Shown here: positions 16,243 to 25,040 of the stretch, piece by piece | Layout: each line of letters starts with the position of its first letter | Position numbering within the stretch: position 1 is the first letter of the stretch | Assembly: GCF_003355455.1 (NCBI RefSeq) | Contig: NZ_CP031357.1 | Span: 908,501 to 972,500 of the forward strand | Length of the DNA: 64,000 nucleotides | Direction: 5' to 3' | DNA from: Erythrobacter aureus | GTDB lineage: Bacteria; Pseudomonadota; Alphaproteobacteria; Sphingomonadales; Sphingomonadaceae | Translations under genes and position numbers: made by a program | Notes under the pieces: model-generated | The model's input: only the letters and a program-made list of their open reading frames with translations | Told to the model about the DNA's origin: nothing | Database searches by the model: none

Positions 16243-18108
16243 ATGGCCAGCGAACCCCGCGACATCGAAGCCTTCATTCGCGCCACCGCGCCGTTCGATC
16301 GCCTCGATGCGGAACAGATCGCCCCCATCGCGCGCGCGGTGATGGTGCGGTATTTCCGGGGAGGCGAGACGATCCTGGAAGCGGGCTCGCACAATGACTG
16401 GCTGTATATCGTCCGTTCGGGCGCGGTGGAGCTTCGTCTGGCGGGCGAGGAACTGACCGCGCGCATCGGCAGCGGGGGTATCTTCGCTTTCCCTTCCTTG
16501 CTGCGCGGAGGCGAGGTGAGAAACGAGGCCCGCGCTATCGAGGATACGCTGGTCTATCTCTTGCCTGCCGCCGAATTCCATCGCTTGCGCGAGGCATCGG
16601 CACGGATTCGCCAGTTCTTCGCCGAAAGCGAAGGCGAACGCATTGGGAATGCCGTTCGCGAACTCAAGCTCAAGCGTTCGGGCATTCTGGAAGAAACACC
16701 GATCGGTGCGCTGGTCCGCCACCGCACAACGGTATCCTGCGGGCCGCAAACATCGATCGAGGACGCGGCGCGGCTGATGAGCCATCGCGATGTCAGCACT
16801 CTGGCGATATGCGACGATGACGGGCACTTGCAGGGGATTTTCACCGACAAGGATCTGCGCAATCGCGTGGTGGCCATGGGCCATGGTCTCGACCGGCCCG
16901 TAAGCGAAGTCATGACGCCGAACCCGCGAACCCTGCCGGAAAGCGCCAGCATATCGGAAGCCATGGCGATCATGGCGGCAGGCGGGTTCCGGCACATTCC
17001 CACGATAGCCCCCGATGGGGAGCTTGGCGCAATCCTCAGCGCGACCGATATCCTTGCCCATCTCGGTGACAGCGCGATCGATACCGGCATGCTGGTTGCC
17101 AAGGCCGCCGAACCGCAGGCGCTGATTGCCGCCGCGCGGCGGATCCCGGAAGGGTTCGCTCGAATGCAGGCCGGCGGCTTCCATGCCGACCATACGATGC
17201 GCTTCACCTCGGCGCTGGGCGAAGCGGTGCATCGCCGAGCCGCCGAGCTTGCAGAAGCGGAGCTTGGTCCGCCCCCGGTCCCCTATGCCCTCATGGTGTT
17301 CGGTTCGCTCGCCCGGGGTGAACAACTGGTCGGATCGGACCAGGATAACGGGCTGGTCATCGATGATGCCGTCGACGATGCCGGGAGGCGCTATTTCGAG
17401 GGCCTGGGCACCCGTATCTCGGACCTGCTGCACCAGGCCGGTTTCGTCTATTGCAAGGGCGGGATCATGGCGAAGAATGCCGAGCAGCGCCTGACTGCGA
17501 GCGAATGGCGTACCCGCTATGCGCGCTGGATTCACGATCCCGATGAAGACCGGATTTTGCGCGCCACCATCTTCTTCGACATGCGCGCCGTTCACGGCAA
17601 GGTGGATCTAGAGCACAGTGTGCGCAGCGAGGTTCTCGCCCAGGCGCGGGCCAATCCCCTGTTCCTCAGCTATCTGGCACGCGATGCGCAGCGCAGCCGG
17701 GTTCCCCTGGGCATTTTCCGCAATCTCGTGCTGGAAAAGGCGGCCGATGGGCATAAGGTTTTCGATGCCAAGGCGCAGGCCATCCTGCCGGTGATCGACA
17801 TTGCCCGCACATTTGCGCTGGCCGAGGGGATCGACGCTGTAGGCACGCTCGAAAGGCTCGTAGCGCTTGCCGGAAGCGGCAAGATGGCGCGGGGCGATGC
17901 GGAAAGCCTCAAGGACGCTTTTCTCCTCGTCAACGAACTGCGCATTTCCCACCAGGCCGATCAGATCAGGTCGGGGACGGAACCGGACAACGAAATCGCA
18001 CCAGACGCGCTGTCTCCGCTGGAACGCGACTATTTGAAGGATGCTTTCTCGGTCATCAGGGCGGGTCTCGAATCGCTACGGCGCAATCTGGCAGGCGGCA
18101 TTGCGTGA
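16243..18108 (+). CDS. Cyclic-nucleotide-binding / CBS-pair / DUF294 nucleotidyltransferase signalling protein
   Basis: The domains of this 621-residue cytoplasmic protein run as follows. A cNMP-binding (Crp-like) domain spans about 10-125. A CBS pair spans about 145-275 (DVSTLAICDDDGHLQGIFTD, GFRHIPTIAPDGELGAILS). A DUF294 GlnD-like nucleotidyltransferase domain contains the motif GSLARGEQLVGSDQDNG near 355. A DUF294_C helical domain completes the protein. Proteins of this architecture sit next to VC_2705-type sodium/solute symporters in many proteobacteria and are presumed to tune transport, but the reaction is unproven. Its stop overlaps the next gene by eight bases, so the two are coupled. 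Confidence 0.92.
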   Translation: MASEPRDIEAFIRATAPFDRLDAEQIAPIARAVMVRYFRGGETILEAGSHNDWLYIVRSGAVELRLAGEELTARIGSGGIFAFPSLLRGGEVRNEARAIEDTLVYLLPAAEFHRLREASARIRQFFAESEGERIGNAVRELKLKRSGILEETPIGALVRHRTTVSCGPQTSIEDAARLMSHRDVSTLAICDDDGHLQGIFTDKDLRNRVVAMGHGLDRPVSEVMTPNPRTLPESASISEAMAIMAAGGFRHIPTIAPDGELGAILSATDILAHLGDSAIDTGMLVAKAAEPQALIAAARRIPEGFARMQAGGFHADHTMRFTSALGEAVHRRAAELAEAELGPPPVPYALMVFGSLARGEQLVGSDQDNGLVIDDAVDDAGRRYFEGLGTRISDLLHQAGFVYCKGGIMAKNAEQRLTASEWRTRYARWIHDPDEDRILRATIFFDMRAVHGKVDLEHSVRSEVLAQARANPLFLSYLARDAQRSRVPLGIFRNLVLEKAADGHKVFDAKAQAILPVIDIARTFALAEGIDAVGTLERLVALAGSGKMARGDAESLKDAFLLVNELRISHQADQIRSGTEPDNEIAPDALSPLERDYLKDAFSVIRAGLESLRRNLAGGIA

Positions 18109-18775
18109 ACGGTTCGGCAGGTGGCGTTTCGAACGCGGGCTCAAATCCTGCCGCGCGGCGGACATCGACCTGTTGCGATCCTATGCCGACGCCGAATGGC
18201 CATCGCGCGATACCCCCATTCACGAAGCGCGGCTGATCGCCCTGGATTTCGAACTCGATGGGCTGGGGCCGCGCGCCCATGTCCTCCAGGCCGGCTGGCT
18301 CCCTGTCACGACCCGCGGCATAGAGATCGGCGGCGCGTGCTCAATCGATGTGCGCAGTATGCGACGTCTCGATGCGGATGCGGTCACGGTGCACGGTATC
18401 GGAGAGGACCGGGCGCAATCGGGCGAGGCTCTGCAAGACGTGGCGAGCCGGTTCCTGCGCGATCTGGCGGGGCGAGTGGTCGTGGCCCATGGGGCTTCGA
18501 TCGAAATAGAGGCGATCCGCCGGATTTCGAAAGCGCTGTTCGGTATAGCCGTTCCCGTGCGTTCCATCTGCACATTGGCGCTGGAACGGCGGCTGAGCCC
18601 CAACCGGATCGGCAATGACGGCTATCGGCTCGCTGCGGCACGCAAACGCTATAATCTACCGGATTATCAACAACATGATGCGCTGTCCGATGCCCTGGCG
18701 GCGGCAGAACTGTTCCTCGCACAGCTCACCCGAATGGCGCCCGTGCCTCGCCTCGGTTCGCTTGAGACCTGGTAG
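18101..18775 (+). CDS. DnaQ-like (DEDDh family) 3'-5' exonuclease domain protein
   Basis: The 224-residue protein resembles the epsilon-type exonuclease that usually accompanies DUF294 proteins and sodium/solute symporters. Exo I is seen as ALDFELDGLGP (the D-x-E pair). The Exo II position reads AHGASIEIEAI, with Glu where Asp is usual. Exo III reads HDALSDALAAAEL, with both His and Asp. The start is taken as TTG 18101, overlapping the DUF294 stop, with GGCAGGCGG just upstream; an ATG at 18041 would give a longer overlap. Its link to acetate transport is by conserved neighbourhood only. Confidence 0.82.
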   Translation: MRERFGRWRFERGLKSCRAADIDLLRSYADAEWPSRDTPIHEARLIALDFELDGLGPRAHVLQAGWLPVTTRGIEIGGACSIDVRSMRRLDADAVTVHGIGEDRAQSGEALQDVASRFLRDLAGRVVVAHGASIEIEAIRRISKALFGIAVPVRSICTLALERRLSPNRIGNDGYRLAAARKRYNLPDYQQHDALSDALAAAELFLAQLTRMAPVPRLGSLETW

Positions 18776-18804
18776 CCGCCCGCTTCATTAGACTTATGTC
18801 GCGC

Positions 18805-18818
18805 TCGTGCTTGCACGA
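18805..18818. promoter_or_regulatory. Inverted repeat upstream of the DUF4212 / symporter genes
   Basis: TCGTGC-TT-GCACGA is a perfect 14-bp inverted repeat, 73 bases upstream of the DUF4212 start codon, in the only gap of this operon. It could be an operator for the transporter pair; the binding protein is unknown. Confidence 0.4.
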
Positions 18819-18891
18819 CCATGCCCATAGCCTGCTTGCGCGACGGTCCCGAATCTGCGGGCGTGCGAAAACAATATGGAAGGGGGAGGCG

Positions 18892-19170
18892 ATGGCCGAC
18901 GAAAGCGAAGTCCACGAAACCAGCGAGGCGGAGGGTGCCTACTGGCGTGACAATATCCGGTTGCTGGTCAGTCTGATGGCGATCTGGTTCGCCTGCTCGT
19001 TCGGCGCGGGCATCCTGCTGCGCGACTGGCTCGACCAGTTCATGCTCGGCGGATACCCGCTCGGCTTCTGGTTCGCCCAGCAGGGCTCGATCTACATCTT
19101 CATCGCACTCATCGTCTTCTACGTCGTCCGGATGAAGAAGCTCGAGCGCAAATACGATCTCGACGATTGA
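18892..19170 (+). CDS. DUF4212 small subunit of a sodium/solute symporter
   Basis: The 92-residue protein has two membrane helices and matches the small partner found next to VC_2705-subfamily symporters. Diagnostic segments are YWRDNIRLLVSLMAIWF, SFGAGILLRDWLDQFMLGG, GFWFAQQGSIYIFIALI and the ending VRMKKLERKYDLDD. AGGGGGAGG immediately upstream supports the ATG at 18892. The symporter follows ten bases later, so the two are almost certainly co-translated. Confidence 0.93.
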   Translation: MADESEVHETSEAEGAYWRDNIRLLVSLMAIWFACSFGAGILLRDWLDQFMLGGYPLGFWFAQQGSIYIFIALIVFYVVRMKKLERKYDLDD

Positions 19171-19180
19171 GGAGGCGATC

Positions 19181-20956
19181 ATGGATACACAGACCCTGAT
19201 CTATATCTTCGTCGGCCTCAGCTTCGCGCTGTATATCGGCATCGCGATCTGGTCGCGTGCCGGGTCGACGAAGGAATTCTACGTTGCCGGTGGCGGGGTG
19301 AACCCGGTCGTCAACGGCATGGCCACGGCGGCCGACTGGATGAGCGCCGCCAGCTTCATTTCGATGGCGGGGCTTATCGCTTTCCTCGGCTATGACGCGA
19401 GCGTCTATCTGATGGGCTGGACCGGCGGCTATGTGCTGCTGGCGCTGCTGCTGGCGCCCTATCTGCGCAAGTTCGGCCAGTTCACCGTGCCCGATTTCAT
19501 CGGCACGCGGTACTATTCCAAGGCTGCGCGCGTGGTGGCGGTGATTTGCCTGATTTTCATCAGCTTCACTTACATCGCGGGTCAGATGCGCGGTGTGGGG
19601 ATCGTCTTCAGCCGCTTTCTCGACGTACCGATCACGCTGGGCGTCATCATCGGCATGGCGATTGTCTTCGTTTATGCCGTGCTCGGCGGGATGAAAGGCA
19701 TCACCTACACGCAGGTCGCGCAATATTGCGTGCTGATCTTCGCCTATATGGTTCCGGCCTTCTTCCTGAGCTTCATGATAACCGGCAATCCCATCCCGCA
19801 GATCGGGCTGGGTTCGACGGTGAATGACGGCTCCGGTCTGTATGTGTTGCAGAAACTCAATCTGGTGCTCACCGATCTCGGCTTCGGGCAATATACCGAC
19901 GGCTCGAAGAGCATGATCGATGTGTTCTGCATCACGCTGGCGCTGATGGTCGGCACGGCGGGCCTCCCGCATGTGATCGTGCGGTTCTTCACCGTGCCCA
20001 AGGCATCCGACGCCCGCAAATCGGCCGGCTGGGCACTGGTGTTCATCGCGCTGCTTTACACCACCGCTCCGGCAGTGGGTGCCTTCGCCCGCCTCAACTT
20101 CATCGATACGGTGAACGAGACGAGTTATTCCGAAGCGCCTGGCTGGTTCAAGAACTGGGAACGCAACGATCTGATCGCCTTCTACGACAAGAACGAAGAC
20201 GGTGTGATGCAGTATCGCAGCGGAGATTCGATCATCGGAGCTCCCAGCTATGCCGAAACGACGGCGGCTGCGGGTCAACGCGCGCTCAACAACGAACCCG
20301 ACATGACCAGCGAGAACGAGGTCTATGTCGATCGCGACATCATGGTGCTGGCCAATCCGGAAATCGGGAATCTGCCGGGCTGGGTGATCGCGCTTGTCGC
20401 GGCGGGCGGCCTTGCGGCGGCCTTGTCCACGGCAGCGGGGCTGTTGCTGGTGATATCGAGCTCGGTCAGTCACGATCTGCTCAAATCGACCTTCAAGCCG
20501 AACATTTCGGAAAAGGGCGAGTTGCGCGCCGCGCGTATCGCGGCGACGGCAGCGATCGTGGTCGCGGGTTATCTCGGCATCTATCCGCCCGGATGGGTGG
20601 CGCAGGTGGTCGCCTTCGCCTTCGGCCTGGCCGCGGCCAGCCTGTTCCCGGCCATCTTCATGGGCATTTTCTCGAAATCCATGAACAAGGAAGGGGCGAT
20701 CGCGGGCATGGTGACGGGTCTGGCCTTCACCTTCGGCTACATCTTCTACTTCAAGCTGGCGAACCCGGCGGCGAATGTGGCGGAGAACTGGCTCTTCGGC
20801 GTGTCGCCCGAGGGGATCGGCGTGGTCGGCATGGTGCTCAACTTCGCCGTCGCGATCGCGGTGTCGAAGGTAACGGCGAGCCCGCCGATGGAAATCCGCA
20901 AGCTGGTGGATTCGATCCGCGTCCCGCGCGGTGCGGGTGATGCCCACGCGCACTAG
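19181..20956 (+). CDS. Sodium:solute symporter, VC_2705 subfamily (acetate/monocarboxylate permease-like)
   Basis: This 591-residue SSS-family permease has about 13 membrane helices. Family signatures include NGMATAADWMSAASFISMAG (N-terminal substrate and Na+ region), KFGQFTVPDFIGTRYYSK, GAVLGGMKG-type LGGMKGITYTQVAQY and AAGGLAAALSTAAGLLLVISSSVSHDL. A hydrophilic insert at about 310-390 is typical of this subfamily. Homologous permeases (ActP group) import acetate and other short monocarboxylates with Na+. The neighbours (DUF4212 partner, CrbS/CrbR-like pair, acs) point to acetate or a similar acid. A GC hairpin follows at 20973-21011. Confidence 0.92.
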   Translation: MDTQTLIYIFVGLSFALYIGIAIWSRAGSTKEFYVAGGGVNPVVNGMATAADWMSAASFISMAGLIAFLGYDASVYLMGWTGGYVLLALLLAPYLRKFGQFTVPDFIGTRYYSKAARVVAVICLIFISFTYIAGQMRGVGIVFSRFLDVPITLGVIIGMAIVFVYAVLGGMKGITYTQVAQYCVLIFAYMVPAFFLSFMITGNPIPQIGLGSTVNDGSGLYVLQKLNLVLTDLGFGQYTDGSKSMIDVFCITLALMVGTAGLPHVIVRFFTVPKASDARKSAGWALVFIALLYTTAPAVGAFARLNFIDTVNETSYSEAPGWFKNWERNDLIAFYDKNEDGVMQYRSGDSIIGAPSYAETTAAAGQRALNNEPDMTSENEVYVDRDIMVLANPEIGNLPGWVIALVAAGGLAAALSTAAGLLLVISSSVSHDLLKSTFKPNISEKGELRAARIAATAAIVVAGYLGIYPPGWVAQVVAFAFGLAAASLFPAIFMGIFSKSMNKEGAIAGMVTGLAFTFGYIFYFKLANPAANVAENWLFGVSPEGIGVVGMVLNFAVAIAVSKVTASPPMEIRKLVDSIRVPRGAGDAHAH

Positions 20957-20972
20957 GCTCGGGCCGGAGTGA

Positions 20973-21011
20973 AAGGAGGGGGCGGCACTTCACGGTGCCG
21001 CCCCCTTCCTT
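20973..21011 (+). terminator. GC-rich hairpin after the symporter gene
   Basis: GGGGGCGGCAC (20978-20988) and GTGCCGCCCCC (20995-21005) form a perfect 11-bp stem with a 6-base loop, flanked by AAGGA and TTCCTT that extend it with a bulge. Only a weak T-rich stretch follows, so it may attenuate rather than fully stop transcription into the kinase gene. Confidence 0.6.
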
Positions 21012-21059
21012 GCATTGCGCGGCGACTGGGATAGTCTGTTTGCGGGAGGGCAATCGGCC

Positions 21060-24000
21060 ATGCTGTTCGGGACGGCGATCGCTGCCGCGACGCTTTATCT
21101 TGTTGGCCTGTTCTGGCTGGCGGCGCGCCAGGACCGCGCAGCCGATGCGGGCAAGACGCTGCCGCCACGCCAGCGCGACTGGGTCTATGGGCTGAGCCTT
21201 GCGGTCTATTGCACCAGTTGGACTTTCTTCGGCGGCGTGGGCACTGCGGCCACTGCCGGGTGGCACTATCTTTCGATCTATCTCGGGCCGGTTCTGGTGT
21301 TCACGCTGGGGTTCGGCCTGGTGCGCCGTATCCTGGCGCAGGCCAAGGCGCAGCATTCCACCTCTATCGCCGACTTTCTTTCCGCCCGCTACGGCAAGAG
21401 CGCCGTGGTCGCCGCGCTGGTGAGCCTGATCGCAACGGTCGGTTCGCTGCCCTATATGGCGTTGCAGTTGCAATCGGTGGGCAGCTCTCTGCTCGCCCTC
21501 GATCCGGGCCTTGAAGCCAGTGTCACGACCGACGAGCTGGTCCTTCTGGTGGCGGGCAGCATGGCGTTGTTCGCGATTCTCTTCGGCTCGCGTCGCGGTG
21601 ACCGGTCAGGCGACAACAACGGTCTCGTGATCACTATCGCGGTTGAATCGGTGGTGAAGCTTGTCGCGCTGGTTGCGCTTGCCGCCTTTGCGGTGGTTTT
21701 GCTGACGGGCGCGCCGCAAGGCTTCACTCAGGTGGTGTCGCCGTTCTCCGCCTTGCAGCTCGATGCCCGTTTTGCGATCCTTACCCTTACGTCGGCATGT
21801 GCGGCATTGTGCCTGCCGCGCCAATTCCACATGGCATTCGTCGAGGCGCAGACCGATCGGGCGACACCCACCATGCGCTGGCTGTTTCCCGCCTATCTGG
21901 TCGTCACGTCGCTGGTCATCGTGCCGATCGTGCTGGCCGGACTTTCGGTCCTGCCGCAATCGACCAATGCGGACATGATCGTGATGGCTCTGCCGCTTGC
22001 CGCTGGCAGCGATGCCCTTGCGCTGCTGGTGTTCATCGGCGGCTTTTCCGCTTCCACCGGGATGATCGTCGTCGCCAGTGTCGCCCTGTCGACCATGATT
22101 ACCAACGATCTGATTTCGCCGCTGCTGTTCAGGCGCGAACTGACCGGCAGCGGCGATCGCACCCGTCTTGCCGCGCGACTGCTCATGGTCCGGCGCCTGG
22201 TCATCGCCGGCCTTCTGTTCTTCGCCTATCTCTTCTATCTGGGGTTCGGAGCAGCGGCCAATCTGGCCGGACTTGGCACGCTGGCCTTTGCCGCCGCGTC
22301 CCAGTTCGCCCCCGGGCTGGTGATCGGCATGACCAACCGCCACGGCAACAAGGTCGGCATGGTTTCCGGTCTCGCGGCGGGGTTCACCTGCTGGCTGGTC
22401 CTGCTGATCTACCCTGCGGCGACCGGTCAGGCTCCCATCTTCTCGATCCATCCTGACATGTTGGTGTCGGGCGTTATCCTCAGCCTGGGCGCGAATATCG
22501 CGGCCTTCTGGTTCGGCTCTGCCGTCGGACGGGAGACGCTGGTCGATGCGGCACAGGCGGCGACCTTCGTCGGGGCTGCCGCGCCAGGTGGGAGGCCCGC
22601 CTTCACAACCGCCAAGCGGATCGCCGATATTCGCTTGCTGCTCGCCCAATTCGTCGGAAAGAGACGCGCGCGGGCTTCGCTCGAGGCGATGGGCAGCGGC
22701 CTGCGCGACAGCGATCCGGCGAGCCCGGAAATCTTGAGCATGGCCGAACGGCTTATCGCCGGCGTGGTCGGCAGCTCTTCGGCCCGCATGTTGATGACCA
22801 GTTGGTCGCAAGGCGACCCCGTGCCGCTCGAACAGGTCGTGGCGATGTTCGACGAAACGAACCGCCGCCTGACCTTCAGCGGCGATCTGTTACGACTGGC
22901 GATCGAGAACATCGATCAGGGAGTGGCGCTGGTCGATGCGGAGATGAAGCTGGTCGCCTGGAACAGCCGGTATCAGGAAATGTTCGCCTTGCCCGATCAT
23001 CTGGCCAGCGTCGGCACCTCAATCGCCGACCTCATTCGGTACAATCTGCAGCAGAGCGGGATGCCCGAAGAGGAGATCGAGGAGCAGGTTGCCCGGCGCC
23101 TCGACCACATGCGCGCAGGCCGCCAGCATCGTCTCGAGCGGGAACAACCCGACGGGCGGATCATGCGCATCGTCGGCAATCCGGCACCGGGCGGCGGGTA
23201 TGTGACCAGTTACAGCGATATCACGGCCGATCGCCGAGCCGAACAGGCGCTGGAACAGAAGGTTGCGGACCGGACGCGCCAGTTGAGCGAAGCGAACGCC
23301 GCCCTGGAAGCGGCGACCCGCTCCAAGACCCGCTTCCTTGCGGCGGCCAGCCACGACCTGATTCAGCCGCTCAACGCCGCACGTCTGTTCGCGTCCGCGC
23401 TGGGCGAAGAGGTGCGCGGACGCGATCAGCTCGTCCGGCTCGTGCGGGATCTCGATGGCTCGATCAGTTCCGCCGATCGCGTCATTCGCACCTTGCTGGA
23501 TATTTCGAAGCTCGATGGGGGCGGCATCAAGCCGCGGCCCGAACCCGTGGCGCTCAATGACATTCTCGACGAAATGGAACGCGAATTCGCGGTCCAGGCA
23601 CGCGACAAGGGCCTCGATCTGCGGCGCGTGCATACCAGCGCCTGGGTGACGACCGATCGCGGGCTGCTGACCAGCGTGGTGCGCAATCTCACCAGCAATG
23701 CCATCCGCTATACGCGCAAGGGGGGTGTTCTTCTGGGTGTGCGGCGCTCTGGCGAGGAGGTGGAACTATGTGTCTACGACACCGGGCCGGGCATTGCGGA
23801 AGACGATGTCGAGCGCCTGTTCGGCGAATTCCAGCGGGGAGAGTCCGGCGATCGGGAAGGCCTGGGTTTGGGCCTGGCCATTGTCAGGCGTATCGCATCC
23901 CTGCTCCAGGCCGAAGTGGTTACCCGGTCGGTCCGGGGATCGGGCAGCCGGTTCGCCGTGCGGTTGCCCGTTTTGCGCCGAGGCGCGCGCGCCGCGCCCG

Positions 24001-24431
24001 AACGGATGCGACGGGCATCGACTTTGCTCGACGCGAAGGTTCTAGTTGTCGACAACGATCCTTCCGCACTCAGCGCAACCGCTGCATTGCTCGGCAAATG
24101 GGGCCTTCGGGTTGTCTGCGCATCGGGCAAGCAGGAGGCGCTGGCGGTTGCGCCTACCGCGCCCGATGTGGTCATCATGGATTTCCGTCTCGATGGCCGC
24201 GACCGCGGCGATGGTGTCTTTGAAGACTTGTGCAAGGTCTGGAACGCGCGCCCACCGGCCATCCTGCTGACCGCCGAGGCGGGTGAGGAGACGGGGCAGG
24301 CCGCCGCGCGCATGGGGGCCAATCGCCTGCTCAAGCCGTCCTCGCCCGCAGCCTTGCGCGCGCTGATTTCCGATTGCGTGGCCCGCCGTTCGGCCACAGG
24401 TCAGTCCGAAGCGGGTTCGGCCTTTTCCTGA
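21060..24431 (+). CDS. Symporter-linked hybrid sensor histidine kinase (CrbS-like)
   Basis: The 1,123-residue protein begins with a full SSS-type transporter domain of about 13 helices (residues 1-480). A PAS domain follows near 605-720 (IENIDQGVALVDAEMKLVAW). Next is a HisKA domain with the phospho-acceptor H765 in AASHDLIQPLNAARL. The HATPase domain has NLTSNAIRYT, DTGPGIAEDD and GLGLGLAIVRR. A C-terminal receiver domain has D1041 in VIMDFRLDG. CrbS proteins sense or transport acetate and, through CrbR, switch on acs. Position beside the symporter and the crbR-acs genes fits that role. ATG 21060 is chosen over TTG 21015 because GGGAGGG lies upstream and the longer form would run into the preceding hairpin. 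Confidence 0.92.
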   Translation: MLFGTAIAAATLYLVGLFWLAARQDRAADAGKTLPPRQRDWVYGLSLAVYCTSWTFFGGVGTAATAGWHYLSIYLGPVLVFTLGFGLVRRILAQAKAQHSTSIADFLSARYGKSAVVAALVSLIATVGSLPYMALQLQSVGSSLLALDPGLEASVTTDELVLLVAGSMALFAILFGSRRGDRSGDNNGLVITIAVESVVKLVALVALAAFAVVLLTGAPQGFTQVVSPFSALQLDARFAILTLTSACAALCLPRQFHMAFVEAQTDRATPTMRWLFPAYLVVTSLVIVPIVLAGLSVLPQSTNADMIVMALPLAAGSDALALLVFIGGFSASTGMIVVASVALSTMITNDLISPLLFRRELTGSGDRTRLAARLLMVRRLVIAGLLFFAYLFYLGFGAAANLAGLGTLAFAAASQFAPGLVIGMTNRHGNKVGMVSGLAAGFTCWLVLLIYPAATGQAPIFSIHPDMLVSGVILSLGANIAAFWFGSAVGRETLVDAAQAATFVGAAAPGGRPAFTTAKRIADIRLLLAQFVGKRRARASLEAMGSGLRDSDPASPEILSMAERLIAGVVGSSSARMLMTSWSQGDPVPLEQVVAMFDETNRRLTFSGDLLRLAIENIDQGVALVDAEMKLVAWNSRYQEMFALPDHLASVGTSIADLIRYNLQQSGMPEEEIEEQVARRLDHMRAGRQHRLEREQPDGRIMRIVGNPAPGGGYVTSYSDITADRRAEQALEQKVADRTRQLSEANAALEAATRSKTRFLAAASHDLIQPLNAARLFASALGEEVRGRDQLVRLVRDLDGSISSADRVIRTLLDISKLDGGGIKPRPEPVALNDILDEMEREFAVQARDKGLDLRRVHTSAWVTTDRGLLTSVVRNLTSNAIRYTRKGGVLLGVRRSGEEVELCVYDTGPGIAEDDVERLFGEFQRGESGDREGLGLGLAIVRRIASLLQAEVVTRSVRGSGSRFAVRLPVLRRGARAAPERMRRASTLLDAKVLVVDNDPSALSATAALLGKWGLRVVCASGKQEALAVAPTAPDVVIMDFRLDGRDRGDGVFEDLCKVWNARPPAILLTAEAGEETGQAAARMGANRLLKPSSPAALRALISDCVARRSATGQSEAGSAFS

Positions 24432-25036
24432 TCGACATCCAATTTGGCGGCCATCAGCACCGCCTGGGTCCGGTTGACCACGCCAAGCTTGCGGAAAATG
24501 GCGGTGATGTGGGCCTTCACCGTCGCTTCGCTGATATCCAGCTCATAGGCGATCTGCTTGTTCAACAGCCCTTCGCTGAGCTGACCGAGAATACGCCTTT
24601 GCGCGGGGGTAAGGCTGGCGATCTTCGCCAGATCGTCATCGGTTTCGGCATCGTTCGGCGGAAACCAGGGATCCCCTTCGCGTACGCAGGCGAGTGCTTC
24701 GCGTATTCGATCCAGGCTGGCCGACTTGGGAATGAACGCGGCTGCGCCCAACTGATTCGCAGCCGCATAGACGCGCGGTTCCTCGCTCGCCGAAATGATC
24801 GCCACCGGCAGGGCGGGAAAGTCCTGCCGGAAATCCATCAAGGCGGTAAGCCCGTTGGAATCCTCCATATGCAGGTCGAGCAACAGTGCTTCGGCCCCGG
24901 CCTCGACTTCGCGCCGCGCCTCGCTCGCGCTCGATGCCTCCACGATCGTCGCATCTGGCCAAACCTTTGTTACCGCATGAGTCAATGCCGTGCGGAACAG
25001 CGGATGGTCATCGGCGATGATGATGCGTTGGGCCAT
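24401..25036 (-). CDS. LuxR-family response regulator (CrbR-like)
   Basis: This 211-residue NarL/FixJ-type regulator has an N-terminal receiver domain (IIADDHPLFRTAL, phospho-acceptor D54 in LLLDLHMED, SASEE, FIPKSAS) and a C-terminal LuxR helix-turn-helix (LTPAQRRILGQLSEGLLNKQ through TVKAHITAIFRKLGVVNRTQ). It is the expected partner of the adjacent symporter-kinase. By analogy with CrbR it should activate acetyl-CoA synthetase, whose gene ends four bases upstream on the same strand. Its 3' end overlaps the end of the kinase gene by 31 bases in convergent orientation. Confidence 0.92.
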   Translation of the reverse strand: MAQRIIIADDHPLFRTALTHAVTKVWPDATIVEASSASEARREVEAGAEALLLDLHMEDSNGLTALMDFRQDFPALPVAIISASEEPRVYAAANQLGAAAFIPKSASLDRIREALACVREGDPWFPPNDAETDDDLAKIASLTPAQRRILGQLSEGLLNKQIAYELDISEATVKAHITAIFRKLGVVNRTQAVLMAAKLDVDQEKAEPASD

Positions 25037-25040
25037 AAAC

